64,000 bases of DNA from Parasphingorhabdus sp. (GTDB lineage Bacteria > Pseudomonadota > Alphaproteobacteria > Sphingomonadales > Sphingomonadaceae): assembly GCA_030373505.1 (NCBI GenBank), contig JAUCYS010000007.1, forward strand, positions 116,830 through 180,829, written 5' to 3'. Below the pieces are notes generated by a model, which was not told the origin of the DNA, searched no databases, and saw only the letters and a list, made by a program, of their open reading frames with translations. The first letter of the stretch is position 1. Each line of letters opens with the position of its first letter. Made by a program: the position numbers and the translations under genes. Shown one piece after another: positions 28,113-36,583 of this stretch.

Positions 28113-29429
28113 TCAGAGACCACCCCAGGTCTTCATTACGTCAGCCGCAGTGACCGGCTTGCTCATATCGCCCTGAACGCGCGCGTCGTTCCCGCCGTAA
28201 GACTGGATCGACACATCAACATCCTTGCCCAGTTCCCGCAATGCCGCGACCGTGCAGTTTTCCTTACCCAGCTGTTCGAACGGGTTGATTTCGTAGAAGC
28301 GGAAGACATTCTCGTGCGAAATCTTGTTGATGATCCGCTCCGGCAGGTTCTTGACGTTTTCCCAGAGCATTTCGGGGATGTGCGGCCAATCGGAATCAGA
28401 ATGTGGATAGTCGCATTCATAAGCGATGATGTCTTCGCCGACCTGTTCGTAATTTTCGCAACCAAACTTGTCAGTGATGAAGCACGTCAGAAAATGCTCG
28501 CGGAATACTTCGGACGGAAGTCTGCCCTCCCATTCGCCGCGCACCCAGGGACCGTGGTGAAGACGGACATGGTCTGAGCGCTCAAGAAGATAGGGGACCC
28601 AGCCAATTCCACCCTCTGCAAGCGAGAATTTCAGGTTCGGATAGCGGAGCAAGGCACTAAGGTGCAAAAGTTCCGCTGCGTCGGTGGCAATAGCCATCGG
28701 GAATGACGAAAGCCAAGCCGAAATCGGCGATTCGTCAGAGCAGAAATCCGCCGGCTGACCCGTGCCGATATGACAGTTCAGAACGACATGTTCCTCATTG
28801 CAAAGCTTCCAGAGCGGCTCCCAATATTCATTATGAACGGAAGGCATGCCCGTTACGGTCGTTCCGGTAGTCGCAGGGTTGGACGGGAAGAACGCTGAAC
28901 GACATCCCTTTTTAACCACTCTTTTCACTTCCTGAACGGTCGCATCGATATCCCAAAGTGGCAAGATCGCGGTGGCGATGAAGCGACCTGGATAAGGCCC
29001 GGCCCATTCATCAATATGGAAATCGTTATAGGCCTGAACGACACGCAGCGCATTTGCTTTGTCCTTGGCATCCCAGAGCCAAGCCCCGGCAAAGCCCACA
29101 AATGTCGGGAAGTTCAGACCACACAGAACACCGGCGGCGTTCATGTCATCAACCCGTGCCTTGGGATCCCAGGTCCCCCGGCGCATTTCAGTGATGTTGG
29201 TCGGCTCGAAGCCATATTCTTCCTTCGGACGGCCTGCGACAGCATTCACACCGAGGTTGAACGTCTTTTTCTGCTCCGGCTCCCACCACCAGAATGACTT
29301 GCCCGTGTCATCGGTGACATATTGCGGAGCAAGCTTGCGATGCTCAGCGCTCAGATGGTTGTCAAACATGGTCGGCGGTTCAATCAAGTGGTCATCGACG
29401 CTTGCGATGATTAGGTCGTTCATTTGCAT
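28113..29429 (-). CDS. Amidohydrolase family (PF04909-type) metal-dependent hydrolase
   Basis: 438 aa. N-terminal VDDHLIEPP carries the first metal-binding His; NCHIGTGQP and ECDYPHSDSDWP hold the other ligands. The group is related to ACMS decarboxylase and gamma-resorcylate decarboxylase, and in catabolic clusters is proposed to do hydrolytic ring opening or decarboxylation. GAGAGGA precedes the ATG. It shares its layout with the paralogue at 31231. Confidence 0.9.
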   Translation of the reverse strand: MQMNDLIIASVDDHLIEPPTMFDNHLSAEHRKLAPQYVTDDTGKSFWWWEPEQKKTFNLGVNAVAGRPKEEYGFEPTNITEMRRGTWDPKARVDDMNAAGVLCGLNFPTFVGFAGAWLWDAKDKANALRVVQAYNDFHIDEWAGPYPGRFIATAILPLWDIDATVQEVKRVVKKGCRSAFFPSNPATTGTTVTGMPSVHNEYWEPLWKLCNEEHVVLNCHIGTGQPADFCSDESPISAWLSSFPMAIATDAAELLHLSALLRYPNLKFSLAEGGIGWVPYLLERSDHVRLHHGPWVRGEWEGRLPSEVFREHFLTCFITDKFGCENYEQVGEDIIAYECDYPHSDSDWPHIPEMLWENVKNLPERIINKISHENVFRFYEINPFEQLGKENCTVAALRELGKDVDVSIQSYGGNDARVQGDMSKPVTAADVMKTWGGL

Positions 29430-29501
29430 CTTAACTATCCTCTCAAATTGGGTGCCTTTGCGGCTTCCCTAAAAAATTACGTTGGTTTCGGCGGCCCATA
29501 A

Positions 29502-31193
29502 TCAGCCGCCAGCTGTATTACTCCGCAGTATTTTCCCTGGCATCGCGCCCGTTTGCTCATTGTCGCTAAGAACTTCGACGCCAGCGACAATCACCGAATG
29601 GATGCCATTTGCTCGAGCGCGAATTTGACCACCACCATCCGGCAGGCAGTTGTCTACAAAGGGCGTTCCCGGGCCAACCGTGGCCGGATCAAAGATCACG
29701 ATATCGGCGATTGCGCCTTCACGCAGCAATCCACGATCGGGAATGTTCCAAACGGACGCCGGCTCAAAGGTCAGCATACGCACGGCCTCTTCCCAGCTGA
29801 AGGCTTCACGCTGACGGACCCACCGACCGAGAAGAGTCGTCGGGAAGTCTGCGTCAAGGCACTGGGTTGTGTGCGCCCCCACATCTGAACCGGCCATAAC
29901 CGTGTTGGGGTGCCGCAGCATCGTCAGCAATGCTTCATCGCTGAGTTCGGTAAGATCGTCGTCAGGCTGCGAATAAAGTTGCTGAAAGTCTGTTTCCAAT
30001 GCCAGATCAACCATCGCATCGACAGGCGAGATACCGCGCTGTTTCGCAATGTCCGCAACTGTCACCTTGTCACCGAGAAGATCGGTCATCAGATACATGC
30101 GGTCATAAATTGGCGGACGCGCTTCTGCGCCAGTCATTGATCCCGAAGGGAGCGTCAGCGCGTCATGTACCAGTGCAGCACGACGTTCCGGATCACGGAA
30201 GATTTCCTGTTGCTCGGCAATCGGCAAGGCGCGCACCGGTTTCCAGCTTTCCAGCGTGTCGAATGGAAGTTTCACGCGGAAGCCGATGACGAGTTCAAAC
30301 CGCTTCGGGCGGACAAAGCCCATCATGCGCGCGCCCATCTCGGTCGATTCTGCCCAATAAGGCAGGCGATCAACATCGCTGTTGCGAATGCCGCTCTCCA
30401 GAAGCAGGCAGCCGCTTTCCAGCGCAAGTTTGCGCAGATTGGCGCGCTCGACGGCTTCATCATCCTGCGGTTTGCTGCCTCCAAGGCCCTGAATAACACC
30501 GCCGCCAGAATCGCCGACTGTCCGGCCAAGAGCATATAGCTCCTCCCAACTGGCCTGCCGGGAAGCGATCGGGCGATCATCAGATGTCAAATGCGCGGTT
30601 CGCCTCGAGCTGGAAAACCCGAAGGCACCAGCCTCCATGGCATCTTTCAGTTCGGCACACATCGCCGTCAGATCGTCGGTGCTTGCCTCTTCCTCAAATG
30701 CGCGAGCACCCATGACATAGGTACGCAGCGCGCTGTGCCCGACCAGCGGTGCGAGATTGATACCCAGCGGACGCTTGTCGAGCGCATCCATATATTGACC
30801 AAAAGTCTCCCATTGCCATTTCACGCCGGCCATCAATGCAGTGCGAGGGACGTCTTCGGAGCGTTCGAGGCTGCGAAAAACCAGATCCTTGTCTTCTTCC
30901 TTGCATGGCGCAATGCTGAAGCTGCAGTTACCCATTACAGCGGTGGTAACGCCGTGCCATGGGTCAGAACCCGCCATGGTATCCCAGCAAGCCTGGGCAT
31001 CAAGATGAGTGTGCCCGTCCACGAAGCCAGGCGTGACGAAATGCCCGTCGGCATCAATTTCCTTGGCAGCACTTTCCCTGATCTTTCCGATCTTGGCGAT
31101 TTTCCCGTTCACGACGCCGACGTCGGCGCGGAAGCGGGGCATGCCGGAACCATCAACCACGGTGCCGTTTCTGATGATGACGTCGTAACTCAA
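29502..31193 (-). CDS. N-acyl-D-amino-acid deacylase-like amidohydrolase
   Basis: 563 aa. Start is TTG at 31193 with AGGAGA 5 nt upstream. Metal site FVDGHTHLDAQACWD near residue 58, GSDVGAHT near 435 and the C-terminal beta-sandwich part AIADIVIFDPATVGPG. D-aminoacylases hydrolyse N-acyl amino acids, but family members are common in CoA-type degradation clusters with no amino-acid link, so the true substrate may be an amide or cyclic amide/lactone. Confidence 0.87.
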   Translation of the reverse strand: MSYDVIIRNGTVVDGSGMPRFRADVGVVNGKIAKIGKIRESAAKEIDADGHFVTPGFVDGHTHLDAQACWDTMAGSDPWHGVTTAVMGNCSFSIAPCKEEDKDLVFRSLERSEDVPRTALMAGVKWQWETFGQYMDALDKRPLGINLAPLVGHSALRTYVMGARAFEEEASTDDLTAMCAELKDAMEAGAFGFSSSRRTAHLTSDDRPIASRQASWEELYALGRTVGDSGGGVIQGLGGSKPQDDEAVERANLRKLALESGCLLLESGIRNSDVDRLPYWAESTEMGARMMGFVRPKRFELVIGFRVKLPFDTLESWKPVRALPIAEQQEIFRDPERRAALVHDALTLPSGSMTGAEARPPIYDRMYLMTDLLGDKVTVADIAKQRGISPVDAMVDLALETDFQQLYSQPDDDLTELSDEALLTMLRHPNTVMAGSDVGAHTTQCLDADFPTTLLGRWVRQREAFSWEEAVRMLTFEPASVWNIPDRGLLREGAIADIVIFDPATVGPGTPFVDNCLPDGGGQIRARANGIHSVIVAGVEVLSDNEQTGAMPGKILRSNTAGG

Positions 31194-31230
31194 AGCACTC
31201 TCCTAATTATTTGGCGTGTTCAGGGGGGAT

Positions 31231-32406
31231 TTATTTCAGGTTGAAAACCTTGGCGGCGTTGTCCTGAAGCAGCTTGACGATTAGCTGTTCGTCCATGTCT
31301 TCCGGTAGATTGGCGATCAACGTATCCCGCGGACCTTCGACATAAGGATAATTGTCCCCCGGCGTCAGGCTGGTCATGTGCGGATAGTCGGACTCGAACA
31401 TCAGATTGTCCGGGAATTTTTCTGCGTAATAGGCGACATCGGTTTCAAACCAGAAAGTGCCATAGATTTGGCGACGAAAATAATCCGACGGCAACATCAT
31501 GTCTGGATATTCCCGGTACAGGTTCATGTTGAGGAACTGCCAGTCGAGCGCATCAACCAGAAATGGCAGCCAGCCCACACCGCTTTCCACGGTCACGAAG
31601 CGGAGTTTGGGGTAATCATGACACATGCGGCCCATGATCAATTCGGACACGCAATCGATATTGCTGCAGAAGAACATGGCAGCCCAGCCAGCCTGATCCA
31701 GGCTGGTCATCGCCCGAACCTTTTCTAGGTCTGGACCTTCATTGTTGAAGCCTATGTGGAAGTTGACCGCAAGATCCATTTCCTGAGCAAGGTTGAGAAG
31801 CGGGGCCCAATGCTTGTCGCGCATCCGCGGGAGGCCGATTTTTTCGAATTCTGAACCGAAATTGACCGATTTTACACCGGCATCATAGCAGCGCTTGAGC
31901 TCTGCTATCGACGCATCAATGTCCCAGAACGGCAAATTGGCAGTGGAAATCAGACGGTCCGGCGCAACCGAGCAAAAATCGGCCTGAAACTCGTTATAGG
32001 CGCGAACGCAGTCAATCGACCATTCGAGTTCGCCTTCCATCATGGCCATTGGGAAAAAGGCTACCAGATTGGGGAACAGCACCTGCGAATAGATGCCGTG
32101 ACGGTCCATCCAGTTGAGTCGTGCATGGGGGTCTTTCCCACCGAGAACGTCCTCGGGCGCGATATCGGTGAGGCCGAAACCCTTGGGGCCGGGTTTGCCG
32201 TTCATATACCAGCGTTCCTGGCCAGTATCCGGATCGACTGCCATGTGGGGGATCAGGTCGCCCCATTTTTTCGGCATGCGCGATGTCCATAGATCGGCCG
32301 GTTCGGTAATATGAGTATCGACGTCGTGAATCTTGAGGCGCGAAACTATGTCGGCTATGCGCTTGCCACCTTTCTTGGGGCTCGCAGCAAATTTTTCGAA
32401 TTTCAT
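31231..32406 (-). CDS. Amidohydrolase family (PF04909-type) metal-dependent hydrolase
   Basis: 391 aa. IHDVDTHITEPADLW at the start gives the D-x-H-x-x-E site; NFHIGFNNEG and FESDYPHMTS give the other metal ligands. Third member of this family in the cluster (with 20330 and 28113), and second of this operon. GAAAGGAA precedes the ATG. Proposed role by family: hydrolytic C-C or C-N cleavage, or decarboxylation, of a ring-derived acid. Confidence 0.9.
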   Translation of the reverse strand: MKFEKFAASPKKGGKRIADIVSRLKIHDVDTHITEPADLWTSRMPKKWGDLIPHMAVDPDTGQERWYMNGKPGPKGFGLTDIAPEDVLGGKDPHARLNWMDRHGIYSQVLFPNLVAFFPMAMMEGELEWSIDCVRAYNEFQADFCSVAPDRLISTANLPFWDIDASIAELKRCYDAGVKSVNFGSEFEKIGLPRMRDKHWAPLLNLAQEMDLAVNFHIGFNNEGPDLEKVRAMTSLDQAGWAAMFFCSNIDCVSELIMGRMCHDYPKLRFVTVESGVGWLPFLVDALDWQFLNMNLYREYPDMMLPSDYFRRQIYGTFWFETDVAYYAEKFPDNLMFESDYPHMTSLTPGDNYPYVEGPRDTLIANLPEDMDEQLIVKLLQDNAAKVFNLK

Positions 32407-32573
32407 TGTGGTTTCCTTTCGCGCTGAAATAAAATCAGCAAGCTTGCGTCAATCGCAGACTCGCTGCAATCGGAACTGCCTATCATTTGAATGTGATATT
32501 GAAGTTTGGCCGCGAGCCCTTCAACTATCAGGTTCGGTAGAAACCGCGCATCGGGGTGGCAATCAGGCCATGC

Positions 32574-33788
32574 TCAATAGATGATCCCGGCGATCTTGAG
32601 GTCGATGATCTCCTCTTCGCTCATGCCCAGTTCCGCCAGAATTGCATCATTGTCAGCACCGAATTCCGGTGCAGGCCGCGCCGGTAACGCCTGTTGATCG
32701 AATTGGACGGGAATGCTGACCATGGTCAGCATCCTGCCGTCGCTATATTCCACATCCTGTACATATTTGTTTGCGATTGCTTGTTGATCGTGATGCAGCT
32801 CGCCTGCTTTTTGGACGGCGTCCCACTGGCCTTCCTGCGTTGCCAGGGCTTGGCGCCAATCGGCAAGCGGTCGTGCGGCAAATATTTCTTCCAGGCATGC
32901 GATGCATTCGGTCAGATTGGCTTGTCGCTGCTTGTCAGTAGAAAAACGCGGGTCATCCACCAGATCCGGACGCCCCACCGCCCGACAGAAACCCGGCCAG
33001 TATCGCTGCCCCTGCAGCATCGACAATGTAATGAAACGACCATCCTTGGTGCGATATGAATTGACCAGCGGATTTGGCATCATGCTTCGCTCGGGTTTCG
33101 GCATTTCCTCCAAACCGGCCAGCTTTGCGCCTACGATCCCCGGCTGCATCGTCCACATGCCCCAGTTGAGTAGTGAGGTATCGACCACCGCTGCTTTCCC
33201 GGTCATTGCGCGTTGGGCGATAGCGGCTGCGATGCCTCCGGCAAGAATTGCACCAGCGGCGGTATCACCAAAGGCAGGGCCAGGCATCGATGCGGGATAT
33301 TCCGCATCAGCAGCGGACAGCGCGGAGGCAATTCCAGAGCGACCCCAGTAAGAGATAAGGTCAAAGCCGCCTTTTTCAGCTTCTGGACCTTTCGTTCCAG
33401 TTCCGGTGCCCATCGCATAAATAATATGCGGGTGGCGTTCGCGGATATCATCAACATCAATCTTCATTTTGCGGCGGGCTTCCGGAAGAAGGCTTGTGAG
33501 AAACACATCGGCCGACGCAAGCAGTCGATCAAGCACCTCCAGCGCGCCATCCAGCTTGAGATCGATAGACATGCCGCGTTTGCCGCGATTGAAGATTTCC
33601 CAGATGTAGCAGAAGCCATATTCATCGGGTTCAATCCCCCCAATGCTAAGCCCGCGCATCGGGTCGCCGCTCGCGGACTCGATCTTGATGACTTCGGCGC
33701 CCATGTCCGAAAGGATGGCACCTGCAGACGGAACAAATCCCCACATCGACACTTCGATGACCCGAATTCCCTCAAGTGGCCGGTTCAA
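32574..33788 (-). CDS. CaiB/BaiF (family III) CoA transferase
   Basis: 404 aa, first gene of the minus-strand unit. Start is TTG at 33788 with GGAGA upstream. Canonical order: N-terminal IRVIEVSMWGFVPSAGAILS and MGAEVIKIES, NRGKRGMSIDLK, then the probable catalytic Asp in GGFDLISYWGRSG, then the C-terminal lobe starting SYRTKDGRFITLS. Moves CoA between carboxylic acids, so it would activate a pathway acid without ATP. Confidence 0.93.
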   Translation of the reverse strand: MNRPLEGIRVIEVSMWGFVPSAGAILSDMGAEVIKIESASGDPMRGLSIGGIEPDEYGFCYIWEIFNRGKRGMSIDLKLDGALEVLDRLLASADVFLTSLLPEARRKMKIDVDDIRERHPHIIYAMGTGTGTKGPEAEKGGFDLISYWGRSGIASALSAADAEYPASMPGPAFGDTAAGAILAGGIAAAIAQRAMTGKAAVVDTSLLNWGMWTMQPGIVGAKLAGLEEMPKPERSMMPNPLVNSYRTKDGRFITLSMLQGQRYWPGFCRAVGRPDLVDDPRFSTDKQRQANLTECIACLEEIFAARPLADWRQALATQEGQWDAVQKAGELHHDQQAIANKYVQDVEYSDGRMLTMVSIPVQFDQQALPARPAPEFGADNDAILAELGMSEEEIIDLKIAGIIY

Positions 33789-33915
33789 TGTCTACTCTCC
33801 ATTCCATTAAAGAAATCCAGAATAGTCATCGACTTTCAAAGCGGTCCTGCAAACTGTCAAGTCCGGCAGGTTCTCTGCAAAGCCCGTTGCGCTTAAAGTT
33901 TACCCACTCTGCATG

Positions 33916-33951
33916 AATCTTCAGCGCGGATATTTCCGCACCTTGAAGATT
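33916..33951. promoter_or_regulatory. 36-bp interrupted palindrome in the divergent control region
   Basis: Outer arms AATCTTCA (33916-33923) and TGAAGATT (33944-33951) are exact complements; inner arms GCGGA (33926-33930) and TCCGC (33935-33939) are also exact, around a TATT centre. It sits between the 33788-24815 unit and the 34040-47971 unit, so a regulator bound here could govern both. A second dyad, CTAAAA-AA-TTTTAG, follows at 33961-33974. Confidence 0.55.
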
Positions 33952-34039
33952 GGGCCGGTCTAAAAAATTTTAGAAAGTTCGGTTCGCAACTGTTCATTGA
34001 GCATGACGTCGAGCCAAATAAAATACGGGAGGATCAACA

Positions 34040-34924
34040 ATGAAATTATGGCTGGCCTTGCCTGCTCTTCCACCCGGACAGGAGCTACGCGATTATGTCG
34101 TCGCCGCCCGGCAGGCCGGTGCAGAAGGTATCACCGTCTCAGAGCATATCATTGTGCCTGCCACGGTCGGAAAATATCCCTACTCGGGCGAACAGGCGCA
34201 AATCCCGCTTGGAACGCAATTCCCGGATCTGGTGGCGCTGGTCGCTGATCTCGCTGCACATGTCGAGTCGATCCGGTTCATGACCAACATGCTGATCGCG
34301 CCCCTGCAGCATCCTTTGATTCTGGCGCGTCAGGTCGCGACGCTAGCGGCGTTGACCGGCGGCCGCTTTGACCTGGGCATCGGTGCAGGCTGGATGCGCG
34401 AGGAATTCGACGCGGTCGGTGTGCCGTTTGAAGAGCGCGGAGCTCGAATGAACGAGATTATTGCGCTTTTGCCGCAACTCTGGTCCGCCGATGTGGTGGA
34501 ACATGAGGGCAAGTGCTTCCAGTTTGACAAGGTACAGACGCCGACACCGCCGTGTACCGTGCCCATCTATGTTGGCGGCAACAGCGAATTCGCGCTGCGC
34601 CGTGCGGCAAAAGCCGCCGATGGCTGGTCAGGTGTAGGGCTTTATGAGTTTCAGATCGAGGAGGTGTTGAAGCAGCTTGCGGACATCGCAAGCGAGCACC
34701 GTGATCCCGAGCGGAAACCTTTGCAGATAAGGACATTGCTCAAAGGACGTATCGATCCCGCCCGATTGGCAGCACATGCCCGCCTGGGAGTGGATGCACT
34801 GGTGCTTCAGAACTGGCAGGTCACGGGTGAAAAGCCATTCGCCAAACAGACGGCCGCCGAGGTCGGCGAGAAGCTTGCCGAACTGACAGCGATTTGTTCC
34901 CAATTAAGCGCAAACGAAAAATAA
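34040..34924 (+). CDS. LLM-class F420-dependent oxidoreductase (TIGR03619-like)
   Basis: 294 aa luciferase-like TIM barrel. Features of the F420-type subgroup: short N-terminus MKLWLALPALPPGQ, GITVSEHI, TNMLIAPLQHPLILARQVAT, then the LDLGIGAG-type FDLGIGAGWMREEFDAVG and PIYVGGNSEFALRRAA. These enzymes transfer hydride to or from coenzyme F420; the substrate is unknown. First gene of the 14-kb unit that ends with the F420 biosynthesis genes, which strongly supports F420 use. GGGAGG lies before the ATG. Confidence 0.88.
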   Translation: MKLWLALPALPPGQELRDYVVAARQAGAEGITVSEHIIVPATVGKYPYSGEQAQIPLGTQFPDLVALVADLAAHVESIRFMTNMLIAPLQHPLILARQVATLAALTGGRFDLGIGAGWMREEFDAVGVPFEERGARMNEIIALLPQLWSADVVEHEGKCFQFDKVQTPTPPCTVPIYVGGNSEFALRRAAKAADGWSGVGLYEFQIEEVLKQLADIASEHRDPERKPLQIRTLLKGRIDPARLAAHARLGVDALVLQNWQVTGEKPFAKQTAAEVGEKLAELTAICSQLSANEK

Positions 34925-34934
34925 GGGGGCAAAG

Positions 34935-35702
34935 ATGAATGATCTTGTCGCGACGGCTGAACAATTGGGCACGGAACATCTGCGCCTTGAGCGCAGGGGG
35001 CACGTAGCGTGGTGCACTGTCGATCGTCCGGAACGACGCAATGCACTCAGCATCGATATGTATCGCGGTATCGGGCGAGCGATTGTTCTGTCCGAACGCG
35101 ATCCTGAAATTCGTGCGATGGTGCTAACGGGCAGTGGTGATGTCTTCATTCCGGGTGGGGAAATGATATCCGACGACGAGATTGTTGTGCCGAGCGAATT
35201 CCTGCCTTTTCGCATCATGCGAAACACGGCTTTACCGCTGGTTACTGCGGTCAATGGACTGTGCTTTGCGTCAGGCTTGCTCTTCGCGATGCTGGCCGAT
35301 GTGTCGATCGCAAGTGACAAGGCTGTCTTCAGAGCTCCGGAACTTCTGCGCGGGTTCCCTGACACCTGGCTTTCTTCTGTCCTGCCGGCGCATGTCGGCG
35401 TTGGCCGCGCGCGGGAATTGGCCTCTACCGCTCGTAAACTTGACGCAGCGGAGGCGCACATGATGGGGCTCGTAACACGGCTTGTACCGCATGAAGAACT
35501 TCCGGAAGCGGCGACCAAGGCCGCAGCGGAATTACTGTCCACAGCGCCCCTGGCAAGAGGATATTGGAAGCGGCAATTGTCCGCCAGTTACGGCCCAATC
35601 GACGAGGCGACGCTGGATGCCGCTCCGGAAAGCGACGAGGTACTGGAAGGATTTCGATCCTTTTTGGACAAGCGCGCTCCCAGCTGGGTGCCGAGCGAGT
35701 AG
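34935..35702 (+). CDS. Enoyl-CoA hydratase/isomerase family protein
   Basis: 255 aa crotonase fold. WCTVDRPERRNALS at the N-terminus, the loop SGDVFIPGGEM (oxyanion hole 1) and NGLCFASGLLFAMLADVSIA (oxyanion hole 2), then LRGFPDTWLSSVLPAHVG, where the usual GAGGT motif is replaced. The atypical region suggests an activity other than simple hydration, for instance isomerase or C-C hydrolase. 10 nt after the LLM gene. Confidence 0.88.
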   Translation: MNDLVATAEQLGTEHLRLERRGHVAWCTVDRPERRNALSIDMYRGIGRAIVLSERDPEIRAMVLTGSGDVFIPGGEMISDDEIVVPSEFLPFRIMRNTALPLVTAVNGLCFASGLLFAMLADVSIASDKAVFRAPELLRGFPDTWLSSVLPAHVGVGRARELASTARKLDAAEAHMMGLVTRLVPHEELPEAATKAAAELLSTAPLARGYWKRQLSASYGPIDEATLDAAPESDEVLEGFRSFLDKRAPSWVPSE

Positions 35703-35744
35703 AAACGGCTCTTTAATCAAGGCGAAGACGATGAGGATGATGCA

Positions 35745-36545
35745 ATGACTGTGAACTATGACGACCTGGCGCCCGAGATCCTCGTCCAATGCGAGGGAAA
35801 TCTCCGCATAGTCACGCTTAACCGCCCTGAACATATGAATTCGGTCACTGGTCGTATGCATGATTCGATGTGTGGGATGTGGGAGCGTTTCGATGATGAC
35901 GAAGAGGCAAGGGCCATTGTGATCACCGGCGCAGGGCGGGCTTTCTGCGCTGGTGGCGACATGGAGCTGCTGCTGGAAGTGCATAAGGACAGAAAGCTGG
36001 CCCGCAGGAATTGTCGCGAGGCCGAGCGCCTTCAGCGCGCTTTTCTGGGCTGTGAGCTGCCGATCGTAGCTGCCGTGAACGGACCAGCGGTTGGCCTGGG
36101 TTGCTCGCTGGCAGCGATGTCCGACATGGTCGTCATGAATGAGGATGCATTCATGGCTGATCCGCATGTCAATGTCGGCGTTGTCGCCGGCGACGGCGGT
36201 GCTCTTATGTGGCCGTTCCTCATGAGCATGCTTCAAGCCAAGGAATATCTTTTGCTTGGCGACCGGATTCCGGCGGCTGAGTGCCTGCGGATTGGCATGG
36301 CAAACCGCGTGGTGTCAGCAGATCAAGTACTTCCAACGGCCACCGACCTGGCGAAACGGCTCGCCGCCAAGCCAGTTCAGGCGCTGCGTGACACCAAACG
36401 TGCTTTGAACATCCATGTTCAAATGGCGGCAGACGCAGTGCTGCCATTTGCGATGGCGGCTGAGGAAATGACGTTTGCGCTTGACGACGTTCGCGACATC
36501 GCTCGCGCCTTTCTTGCAAAGGAAAGGGCATCGACCTCTTCCTGA
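35745..36545 (+). CDS. Enoyl-CoA hydratase/isomerase family protein
   Basis: 266 aa crotonase fold. VTLNRPEHMNSVTGRM, then GAGRAFCAGGDMELL (first oxyanion region), NGPAVGLGCSLAAMSDMVV (second), and VGVVAGDGGALMWPFLM. The DGG in place of AGG/GAGG is common in hydratases acting on cyclic or branched acyl-CoA. GAGGATGAT precedes the ATG. Same unit as its neighbours. Confidence 0.92.
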   Translation: MTVNYDDLAPEILVQCEGNLRIVTLNRPEHMNSVTGRMHDSMCGMWERFDDDEEARAIVITGAGRAFCAGGDMELLLEVHKDRKLARRNCREAERLQRAFLGCELPIVAAVNGPAVGLGCSLAAMSDMVVMNEDAFMADPHVNVGVVAGDGGALMWPFLMSMLQAKEYLLLGDRIPAAECLRIGMANRVVSADQVLPTATDLAKRLAAKPVQALRDTKRALNIHVQMAADAVLPFAMAAEEMTFALDDVRDIARAFLAKERASTSS

Positions 36546-36583
36546 TTGGGGGGCGTGTCAGTCTAGGCTTAGGGGAGAAATTC

